The notes beneath the pieces are model-generated. The model was given only the letters and a program-made list of their open reading frames with translations. It was not told the origin of the DNA and ran no database searches. The position numbers and the translations under genes were made by a program. This document shows positions 43,369 to 49,757 of a stretch of 49,757 nt of DNA, one piece after another; the stretch's first letter is position 1, and every line of letters starts with the position of its first letter. The stretch is from Campylobacter bilis (GTDB lineage Bacteria > Campylobacterota > Campylobacteria > Campylobacterales > Campylobacteraceae), in assembly GCF_016806695.1 (NCBI RefSeq), contig NZ_WUED01000013.1:1-49757 (forward strand), written 5' to 3'.

Positions 43369-43916
43369 AAATAAGCCTTTAAAGTCGGTATATCAAGTCC
43401 CAAAGCAGTGCTTAAATTCCCTGTTTGTTTAATGATAAAATCCTTATGAAAACCCTCACACATCATACATCCAGCCTTACCCTTATAAAGATCATTTTCC
43501 ACATAAGTTTTTAAAGCCTCTTGATCAAAATTTTTAAAGTAAAATGTAGTTTTTGACACACAAAACACCCTTTTATTTGCTTTTATAAGCAAAAAAGCTG
43601 ATAAAACACTAGCGCTTTTTCCATCTTGCAAAGCAAGCATTTCATAGGCTTGCTTTTGATTTTTTGCTTTGGTTAGAATTTTCCCACCCGCACAAACCAC
43701 ACTATCAGCAAAAAGTAAATCAAAATTTTCAAAGTCCTTTTGAAAAGCCTTTAAAAATTGTTTTTCTTTTTCAAGCACTACATTTTGGACATACGAAACA
43801 GCTGAAACATTTTTATCCAAATTCTCATCATAGTCAAAGCCAAACTGTTTAAACTCTATCTTTGCTTCTTTAAGCAAAGAGTATCTTGATGCAGAATGAG
43901 AGGCAAGTATAAGCAT
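43365..43916 (-). CDS. maf: Maf-family nucleotide pyrophosphatase
   Basis: Maf proteins hydrolyse non-canonical or canonical nucleoside triphosphates and are linked to septum inhibition. The 183-residue protein has the family opening LASHSASRYSLLKEA and the central LLFADSVVCAGGKIL with the catalytic Asp. Usual Maf proteins have SxSPRRxELL; here the Arg is kept but Pro is replaced (SASRYSLL), a common Campylobacterota variant as far as I recall. It overlaps alaS by one base and pbpA by four. Confidence 0.9.
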   Translation of the reverse strand: MLILASHSASRYSLLKEAKIEFKQFGFDYDENLDKNVSAVSYVQNVVLEKEKQFLKAFQKDFENFDLLFADSVVCAGGKILTKAKNQKQAYEMLALQDGKSASVLSAFLLIKANKRVFCVSKTTFYFKNFDQEALKTYVENDLYKGKAGCMMCEGFHKDFIIKQTGNLSTALGLDIPTLKAYL

Positions 43917-46444
43917 TAAAGTGCTTTTTTTACGAATTCTAAGGCTTGCTTTAAAGCCTCATCGATCTTTTGGATATATTTTCCACCCGCACTTGCAAAA
44001 TCATCGCGTCCACCGCCATTGCCTCCTAGAATTTGCGCTATTTCTTTAATCCAAACTCCAGCCTTTAAAGGTGCATCTTTAACTCCAGCTGCAAGAGTGA
44101 TTTTATCTTCTTTAGCCTGTATGAGTAAAATAGCAGCCTTGCTAAAACGGTTTTTAAACTCATCTATCATAGCCTTAATATCCCCACTATCAACGCGTTT
44201 AACACAGACTTTAACCCCATGGATATTTTCATGATCAAGTTCGCTTTTATGAGAATTTTTCAACTCATTTTTAAGATGAGAGATTTCATTTTTTAGCTTT
44301 TTAACAGTGCTTAAAATATCATTGCTTTTCAATTCTTCTTTGATCTTAGAAAGTTCTTCAAATTGATTTTTCACAAATTCCAAAGCCGCTTTAGAAACCA
44401 CCGCTTCTATACGTCTTACTCCTGCACTCACACCGCTTTCTTTAGTGATATAAAAGCTACCAATTTGAGCTGTGTTTTTCACATGGGTTCCCCCGCAAAG
44501 TTCCTTACTTTCACCCAGGGTTAAAACCCTAACATTGTCTTGATATTTTTCATTAAACAAAGCAATAGCACCGCTTTTTTTAGCATCCTCTAAAGACATA
44601 TTTTCTAAAACCGCCTCACTAGAGTTTATAATCATCTCATTGACTCTTTTTTCTATGCTTTGTAATTCTTCCTTGCTTAAGGCCTTATTATGCGTGAAAT
44701 CAAACCTTAATTTATTGCTTTCAACCAAAGATCCTGCCTGACTCACCTGAGTCCCTAAAATTTCTCTTAAAGCATGGTGCAAAAGATGGGTTGCAGAGTG
44801 ATGGCGTGCGGTTTGTTCTCTTTTTTCTTTATCGATTTTTGCATACACTCTATCATTGACTTTAAGTTCTTTTCCAGCCTTAACAAGACTAAGATTTAAG
44901 CCAAAAAACTTTTGCGTATCTAAAACCTCACGATCAGCTATCACACCTCCATCAGCACTCTGCCCTCCACTTGTAGCATAAAAAGGCGTATTATCAAGCA
45001 TAACCCAGCCAGTATTTCCAAGGCTTGAAACTTCTTTAAAATTCTCATCTAAAAGACCTAGAATCTTACTTTCACATTCTGTTTTATCATATCCTATAAA
45101 ACAATTCTCCCCCCATTTTTCAAGCAGATTTTTAAATTCTCCATTAACAGCCTTATCCCCGCTTCCCTTCCAAGAAGCCTTAGCACGCGTTTTTTGCTCA
45201 TGCATCAAAGCTTCGAATTTAGCTTCATCCACGCTAAGATTTTTTTCTTTTAGCATATCCTCTGTTAAATCAAGTGGAAAACCATAAGTATCATAAAGTT
45301 TAAAAGCCACTTCTCCACTAAAAACCTTCTGCGTATTTAAAAGCTCTTCATTAAATATTTCTATCCCTTTTTCTATGGTACTTAAAAACCTTTCTTCTTC
45401 AAGATAAATTTGTTCTTTAACCCAATCTTTTTTTTCATTAAGATAAGTATAATGCCCGCCCATAAGCATACAAACCACTTCCACCAAACCATGCATAAAA
45501 GGTTCTTTAAATCCTAACAAATACCCATGTCTTAAGGCACGGCGTAAAATACGGCGTAAAACATAGCCTCTGCCTTCTTTATCAAAATTAATCCCCTGTG
45601 CAAGCAAAAATACGCTAGATCGTATATGATCAGCAATCACTCTAAAACTCACTCCACTTTCATAAACATAGCTTTTATGACAAAGCCTTGCAATTTCATC
45701 GATAATAGGCATGAAAAGCGAACTGTCAAAATTACTCAATTTTCCTTCTTTGATCGCACTAACCCTTTCAAGCCCCATCCCCGTATCAATGCTAGGCTTA
45801 GGCAAAGCACTTAGCCTTCCATCAGCACTTCTTTCATACTGCATGAAAACAAGATTCCAGATTTCTAAAAACCTATCTCCATCCCCTCCCATATAATCTT
45901 GCGCACTATGAAAATGTTCCTCACCCTGATCATAAAAAATCTCACTACAAGGTCCACAAGGCCCCGTATCTCCCATTTGCCAAAAATTATCCTTATCACC
46001 AAAACGATAAATCCTATCCTTTTGAATGTGCTTTTGCCACAATTTAAAGGCCTCATCATCATTTTCATGCACACTCACATAAAGCCTTTCTTTAGGCAGT
46101 TCTAAAACCTCACTAACAAATTCCCAAGCATAGGCTATAGCTTCTTCTTTAAAATAATCCCCAAAGCTAAAATTCCCAAGCATTTCAAAAAAAGTATGAT
46201 GACGTGCGGTATAGCCTACATTATCTAAATCATTGTGTTTGCCTCCAGCTCTTATACAAGTTTGACAGCTTGTTTTACGCTTAGACTTATCACAAGGAAT
46301 TTCTCCTGTAAAAATACTTTTAAAAGGTACCATACCAGCATTAGTAAAAAGTAAGCTTGCATCACTTGGGACCAAAGGACTTGAAAGAACAATCTCATGT
46401 CCTTTTGATGCAAAAAAATTTAAATAAGCTTTTCTAATATCCAT
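43916..46444 (-). CDS. alaS: Alanyl-tRNA synthetase
   Basis: This class II enzyme charges tRNA-Ala and clears mischarged Ser and Gly. The 842-residue protein has the catalytic N-terminal domain with [10 protein letters not shown] and [18 protein letters not shown]. The editing domain carries the zinc ligands HHSATHLLH (about 550) and CGGTH (about 648). A C-terminal oligomerisation domain ends with [15 protein letters not shown]. It heads an operon with maf and pbpA. Confidence 0.97.
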   Translation of the reverse strand: MDIRKAYLNFFASKGHEIVLSSPLVPSDASLLFTNAGMVPFKSIFTGEIPCDKSKRKTSCQTCIRAGGKHNDLDNVGYTARHHTFFEMLGNFSFGDYFKEEAIAYAWEFVSEVLELPKERLYVSVHENDDEAFKLWQKHIQKDRIYRFGDKDNFWQMGDTGPCGPCSEIFYDQGEEHFHSAQDYMGGDGDRFLEIWNLVFMQYERSADGRLSALPKPSIDTGMGLERVSAIKEGKLSNFDSSLFMPIIDEIARLCHKSYVYESGVSFRVIADHIRSSVFLLAQGINFDKEGRGYVLRRILRRALRHGYLLGFKEPFMHGLVEVVCMLMGGHYTYLNEKKDWVKEQIYLEEERFLSTIEKGIEIFNEELLNTQKVFSGEVAFKLYDTYGFPLDLTEDMLKEKNLSVDEAKFEALMHEQKTRAKASWKGSGDKAVNGEFKNLLEKWGENCFIGYDKTECESKILGLLDENFKEVSSLGNTGWVMLDNTPFYATSGGQSADGGVIADREVLDTQKFFGLNLSLVKAGKELKVNDRVYAKIDKEKREQTARHHSATHLLHHALREILGTQVSQAGSLVESNKLRFDFTHNKALSKEELQSIEKRVNEMIINSSEAVLENMSLEDAKKSGAIALFNEKYQDNVRVLTLGESKELCGGTHVKNTAQIGSFYITKESGVSAGVRRIEAVVSKAALEFVKNQFEELSKIKEELKSNDILSTVKKLKNEISHLKNELKNSHKSELDHENIHGVKVCVKRVDSGDIKAMIDEFKNRFSKAAILLIQAKEDKITLAAGVKDAPLKAGVWIKEIAQILGGNGGGRDDFASAGGKYIQKIDEALKQALEFVKKAL

Positions 46445-46479
46445 AATTAAGTTTTCCTAAGAAATTTTTATAAAACCAT

Positions 46480-46485
46480 ATCATA
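46480..46485 (-). promoter_or_regulatory. -10 box of alaS
   Basis: The minus strand reads TTTTGGTATGAT, giving TATGAT as -10 after a TTTAAAGTAATTTT stretch typical of Campylobacter. It lies about 36 bases before the alaS ATG. Confidence 0.5.
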
Positions 46486-46491
46486 CCAAAA

Positions 46492-46509
46492 TTACTTTAA
46501 ATTAAGTAA
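46492..46509. promoter_or_regulatory. Inverted repeat between alaS and the aminotransferase operon
   Basis: TTACTT and AAGTAA are separated by TAAATT in the 111-base divergent region. It lies in the spacer of the alaS promoter and upstream of a TACAAT -10 (46518-46523) for the aminotransferase operon, so it could be an operator. AT-richness makes chance likely. Confidence 0.25.
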
Positions 46510-46555
46510 AACTAAAATACAATAAACATTTTATTTTTCTCTACTAAGGTGTTTT

Positions 46556-47632
46556 ATGAATTTTATCAATCTTCAAGCCCAATATCTTGCCTACAAAGAA
46601 GAAATCGACCATCAAGTCCAAACCATACTCTCAAATGCCTCTTTCATAGGTGGTGCAAAATTACAAGAATTAGAGTGCAATCTAGCCCATTTTGTAGGCA
46701 TCAAGTATGCCATTACTTGTTCAAGCGGCACAAGTGCTTTATACCTTGCCCTAAGAGCCCTAGACATCCAAAAAGATGATGAAATCATAGTGCCTACTTT
46801 TACCTTCATAGCCACAGCCGAAGTCATAGCCTTAATAGGTGCTAAACCTGTCTTTGTAGATGTGAATTTAGCTAATTACAATCTTGATTTTGACGCTGTG
46901 AAAAAAGCCATCACTCCAAAAACCAAAGCCGTCATAGCAGTGAGTATGTTCGGGCAGATGAGTGATTTAAGAGCCTTAGAAGAACTTTTAAAAGAACAAA
47001 ACATCACCCTAATCGAAGATGCTGCCCAAAGCTTTGGCGCAAGTTTTAAAAAAGAAAAATCCTGTTCCATAGCCAAAATCTCTTGCACCAGTTTTTTTCC
47101 TTCTAAACCCTTAGGAGCTTATGGGGATGGTGGTGCTATTTTCTGCCATGATGATGCCCTTGCTAATAAAATAAAAATTTTGCTAAACCACGGACAAACC
47201 GAGCGCTATAAGCATGAATTCATAGGTATAAACGCACGCCTTGATACCCTTCAAGCAGCCATTTTAAATGTGAAATTAAAGCATCTAGAACAAGAACTCC
47301 ACCAAAGACAAAAAATAGCCCAAACCTACGATGCCCATCTAAGCAATTATTGTCAAATCCCACAAATTCATCCCAATGCCTTTAGTGTCTACGCACAATA
47401 CAGCATCATAGTCAAAGACAGAGCAAGCCTCTTACAAAAATTCCAAAAAGCAAACATCCCTTACGCCATACATTATCCCATCCCTTTACACAAACAGCCT
47501 TGCTTTAGTGAATTTTCAAATTTAGAGCTTGAAAATGCGCAATATCTTAGCGATCATATCCTATCCTTGCCTTTTTCTCCTTTCCTAAGCCAAGAAGAGC
47601 AAGAACGCGTGATTGCGATTTTCAAGGATTAA
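46556..47632 (+). CDS. DegT/DnrJ/EryC1-family PLP aminotransferase
   Basis: This family aminates keto-sugar nucleotides. The 358-residue protein has the PLP-binding region (ITCSSGTSALYLALRAL), Asp155 in LIEDAAQSFG, and the Schiff-base Lys184 in FFPSKPLGAYGDGG. The following oxidoreductase gene starts three bases later. A Gfo/Idh oxidoreductase that makes a 3-keto sugar nucleotide and an aminotransferase that uses it is the order seen in diacetamido-uronic acid pathways. The substrate is unknown. By recall it is C. jejuni Cj0505c, outside the large glycan clusters. Confidence 0.9.
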   Translation: MNFINLQAQYLAYKEEIDHQVQTILSNASFIGGAKLQELECNLAHFVGIKYAITCSSGTSALYLALRALDIQKDDEIIVPTFTFIATAEVIALIGAKPVFVDVNLANYNLDFDAVKKAITPKTKAVIAVSMFGQMSDLRALEELLKEQNITLIEDAAQSFGASFKKEKSCSIAKISCTSFFPSKPLGAYGDGGAIFCHDDALANKIKILLNHGQTERYKHEFIGINARLDTLQAAILNVKLKHLEQELHQRQKIAQTYDAHLSNYCQIPQIHPNAFSVYAQYSIIVKDRASLLQKFQKANIPYAIHYPIPLHKQPCFSEFSNLELENAQYLSDHILSLPFSPFLSQEEQERVIAIFKD

Positions 47633-47635
47633 TCC

Positions 47636-48493
47636 ATGACAATAGGCATCATAGGACTAGGCAAAATGGGGCAAAATCACCTAAACGAACTAGCCAAAAA
47701 CCCCCATTTTCAAATCAATGCCTTATATGATCTTAAGCAAAATCATACCTTAAATTATCCTTTTTTCGACAATCTAAACGATTTTTTAAAACAAAAAAGC
47801 GATATTATCATCATAGCAACCCCTACAAACTCCCATTTAGAGCTTGCAAAGGAAGTATTTGCACATTCTAAAACCGTCCTCATTGAAAAACCCCTAGCAC
47901 TTAATCTAGAGCAAATTACTGCTATCTCCCAGCTAGCCAAAAAGCACGAAGTCAAACTTGCAGTGGGCTTTTGCGAAAGATTTAATCCAGCCATCTTAAG
48001 CCTTAAAAAAGACCTTGCGAGTCAAAAAATCATTAGCATCAACATCCAAAGATTTTCCCCTTATCCTCAAAGGATCACCGACATAGGAATCTTACAAGAC
48101 CTATCAGTCCATGATCTAGACTTATTAAGCTTTTTAAGTGATCAAAAAATCATAGATGCAAAACTCCTTGCAAAATCCACCAAAAACCCTGCAATGTACA
48201 GCGAAAGCATACTCTTATGTCAACTTGAAAACTCTATAGCCACCATACACCAAAGCTGGAATAGCACTCAAAAATTAAGAAAAATCCATCTCATCACCCA
48301 GGATCATTTTTACCAAGCAGATCTTAATGATTTTTCCTTATTAAAAGACGCAAAAAGTATAAGCACCCCTCATCACACTCCTCTTTTTGCACAGCATCAA
48401 GCCTTGTTGTCCCTAGCGACCAATCAAAGCCATCATCTAGCCAATGCTAATGATGCATATAAAGTACAAGAAATTTTAGAAAGGTTTATATGA
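47636..48493 (+). CDS. Gfo/Idh/MocA-family NAD(P)-dependent oxidoreductase
   Basis: The 285-residue protein has the N-terminal Rossmann motif IGIIGLGKMGQNHL and the conserved EKP (84-86) in VLIEKPLALN, with catalytic Lys85. A C-terminal beta-sheet substrate domain follows. It is shorter than typical sugar-nucleotide dehydrogenases of this family (about 315-350). It sits between an aminotransferase and hemH and overlaps hemH by four bases. A nucleotide-sugar role is inferred from the neighbour; biliverdin reductase-like roles also occur in the family, and the link with hemH keeps that open. Confidence 0.85.
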   Translation: MTIGIIGLGKMGQNHLNELAKNPHFQINALYDLKQNHTLNYPFFDNLNDFLKQKSDIIIIATPTNSHLELAKEVFAHSKTVLIEKPLALNLEQITAISQLAKKHEVKLAVGFCERFNPAILSLKKDLASQKIISINIQRFSPYPQRITDIGILQDLSVHDLDLLSFLSDQKIIDAKLLAKSTKNPAMYSESILLCQLENSIATIHQSWNSTQKLRKIHLITQDHFYQADLNDFSLLKDAKSISTPHHTPLFAQHQALLSLATNQSHHLANANDAYKVQEILERFI

Positions 48494-49401
48494 AATTAGT
48501 TTTATTTTTAAATATGGGCGGAGCTTCGAATTTACAAGAATGCGAGCTTTTTTTAAAAAATATGTTTAATGATCCTTATATTTTAAACATTAAAAACAAC
48601 TTTTTAAGAAAAACACTAGCATGGATCATCACCAAAGCCCGCAAAAAAGCCATGCAAGAAAACTACAAGCAAATGGGCGGTAAATCCCCTTTAAACCAAC
48701 TCACTCAAAGCCTATGCGACAAACTCAATGCACAGCAAAATCATTTCCATTTTGACTTTGTCAATCTCTACGTGCCACCCTTTGCCAAAGAAGTCTTATT
48801 AAAATACTCTTTAAGTTCTAAAGATGATTTAATCCTTTTTCCTCTCTACCCGCATCACTCTTCTACTACTGTAACTACCTCGCTTCAGTTCTTACAAAAA
48901 CAAATTCAAGCTTTAAAAATCCCCGCCAAATTAACAACCATAGATGTCTTTTATAAAGATCCTCTATACAATCAAATGATCCTCACTCACATCCTAGAAA
49001 AACAAAAGCAAAGCCAAGCAAAAATTTTGATTTTTTCGGCCCATTCCTTGCCCCTTTCTGTGATCAAAAAAGGAGATTTATATGAACAGCACGTAAACGA
49101 ACATTTTCATATTTTAAAACAAAATCTAAAAGACCATTTCCAAGACTTCATCCTATCCTACCAGTCAAAACTAGGCCCTATAAAATGGCTAGAGCCAAGC
49201 ACAAGCCAAATTCTAGCAGATTTAAAAGCTCCCGCCTTAATCTATCCCATATCTTTTTGCATAGATTGTTCAGAAACCATCTTTGAACTAGGCATAGAGT
49301 ATAAATATCTAACCAAACACCCTTACGATCTCATATCCTGTCCTAATGATACTAAAGAATTCATCCATTTTATATTAAATACCTTGCAAAATCAAAGCTA
49401 A
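48490..49401 (+). CDS. hemH: Ferrochelatase
   Basis: HemH inserts ferrous iron into a porphyrin at the last step of heme synthesis. The 303-residue protein has the N-terminal LFLNMGGASNLQECE, the metal-site His in LIFSAHSLPLSVIKKG (about 184), the pattern YQSKLGPIKWLEP, and the active-site Glu in DCSETIFELGIEY (about 260). It is the last gene of a three-gene unit and its end overlaps the convergent autotransporter remnant by four bases. No terminator is visible after it. Confidence 0.96.
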   Translation: MKLVLFLNMGGASNLQECELFLKNMFNDPYILNIKNNFLRKTLAWIITKARKKAMQENYKQMGGKSPLNQLTQSLCDKLNAQQNHFHFDFVNLYVPPFAKEVLLKYSLSSKDDLILFPLYPHHSSTTVTTSLQFLQKQIQALKIPAKLTTIDVFYKDPLYNQMILTHILEKQKQSQAKILIFSAHSLPLSVIKKGDLYEQHVNEHFHILKQNLKDHFQDFILSYQSKLGPIKWLEPSTSQILADLKAPALIYPISFCIDCSETIFELGIEYKYLTKHPYDLISCPNDTKEFIHFILNTLQNQS

Positions 49402-49757
49402 TCCGCACACCCCATTCCTCTAAAAATAACACTATCTTTATTTGTAGTGTTAATAGTGCCTGTATTAATAAAATTTGTAAGAATAGAATAAGCAAAGTTA
49501 ATGCCTTGATCATCGCTTCCACTTATAGCACCACTATTGATAAAATTAGTAATTCTTGTTTGCTTTGAAGTTTCTAAACCTTTCTTTGCTTTAATCACTC
49601 CTGTAATTTGTTAGGGTAGTATTACTAAAGATAACACCTGTATCTTTAGCCTGTATGGTGCCTTGATTGTAAAAATGAGTAATGGTGGATTTATGACGAT
49701 CTTGAGCTGATTTGGATTGCTTTTGATCGTCGTTGCCACTATTAAATTCCACTCCTA
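49398..49757 (-). pseudogene. Autotransporter passenger remnant, frameshifted and truncated
   Basis: This minus-strand fragment enters from the right edge. Its translation is built of beta-helix-type repeats with recurring NFINSGAIS, NFINTGTIN and HFYNQGTIQ words, as in Campylobacter autotransporter passengers. The frame reading in from the right ends at TAA (49593-49591). Skipping one T near 49605 joins NTTLTN to TGVIKAKKGLE in the next frame, so a one-base insertion is likely. The second frame then ends after GMGCAD, where it runs into the end of hemH, and no barrel domain follows. A GTG at 49598 could start a 66-residue open frame, but this is probably not a gene. Confidence 0.7.

Noticed and set aside
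46549-46779. Plus-strand frame beginning seven bases before the aminotransferase
   Set aside because: It is a shifted shadow of the aminotransferase gene, with Cys/His/Arg-rich, protein-unlike composition.
1-49757. tRNA genes, CRISPR arrays, insertion sequences or prophage
   Set aside because: I looked in the intergenic gaps and gene products and saw no cloverleaf, regularly spaced repeats, transposase, integrase or phage proteins.

Overview
This window is AT-rich, densely packed epsilonproteobacterial (Campylobacterota) DNA, most likely from Campylobacter of the jejuni/coli group. The grounds are the 2-oxoglutarate:acceptor oxidoreductase (OorDABC) in place of 2-oxoglutarate dehydrogenase, a monomeric isocitrate dehydrogenase, flagellar genes behind sigma-54 promoters, a CmeR-regulated-type outer membrane protein, an HspR-type operator before clpB, a poly-G contingency tract, and a gene order that I recall as matching C. 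jejuni roughly from dnaB to hemH. The assignment rests on recognition from memory; no search was run.

Layout. 1-219 (-): 5' end of a surface autotransporter/lipoprotein with a G9 tract, apparently switched off. 342-1715 (-): dnaB. 1867-2787 (+): DUF2860-type outer membrane protein with a CmeR-like operator. 2899-3834 (-): thioredoxin-reductase-fold flavoprotein. 3988-4557 (-): efp. 4665-4990 (+): RNase P RNA. 4990-7949 (-): flaG-fliD-fliS-fliT-like operon behind a sigma-54 promoter. 8102-15905 (-): eight-gene operon of DUF2018, exported protein, ispB, hemA, proS, fxsA-like, hemC and ubiD, which joins heme and menaquinone synthesis. 16025-24031 (-): icd-mdh-sucC-sucD-oorD-oorA-oorB-oorC, a TCA-cycle operon. 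24147-26720 (-): AsmA-like protein, divergent from and overlapping mltG (+). 27719-30768 (+): flgB-flgC-fliE-pbpB behind a sigma-54 promoter. 30776-33359 (-): htpG, rhodanese, small membrane-anchored protein. 33518-38301 (-): ctpA-purC-purS-purQ-SH3 protein-plsC. 38435-41409 (+): CsoR/FrmR-family repressor and clpB. 41437-46444 (-): alaS-maf-pbpA. 46556-49401 (+): DegT aminotransferase, Gfo/Idh oxidoreductase, hemH. 49398-49757 (-): frameshifted and truncated autotransporter fragment abutting hemH.

How it fits together. Most of the window is core metabolism. Heme (hemA, hemC, hemH), menaquinone (ispB, ubiD-type decarboxylase) and the reductive/oxidative TCA block feed the respiratory chain. 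Two sigma-54 flagellar operons supply the rod and the filament cap. Murein enzymes (mltG, pbpB, pbpA, ctpA) and chaperones (htpG, clpB) complete it. The least ordinary parts are the two edges, which carry pieces of repeat-rich autotransporter genes with slippage tracts and frameshifts, and several compact regulatory designs: a terminator fused to a sigma-54 promoter, a near-perfect consensus clpB promoter with an HspR-type operator inside it, and an A10 tract at the predicted start of the TCA-operon transcript.

I saw no tRNA, insertion sequence, CRISPR array, prophage or attachment site. No gene-free stretch exceeds 300 bases.
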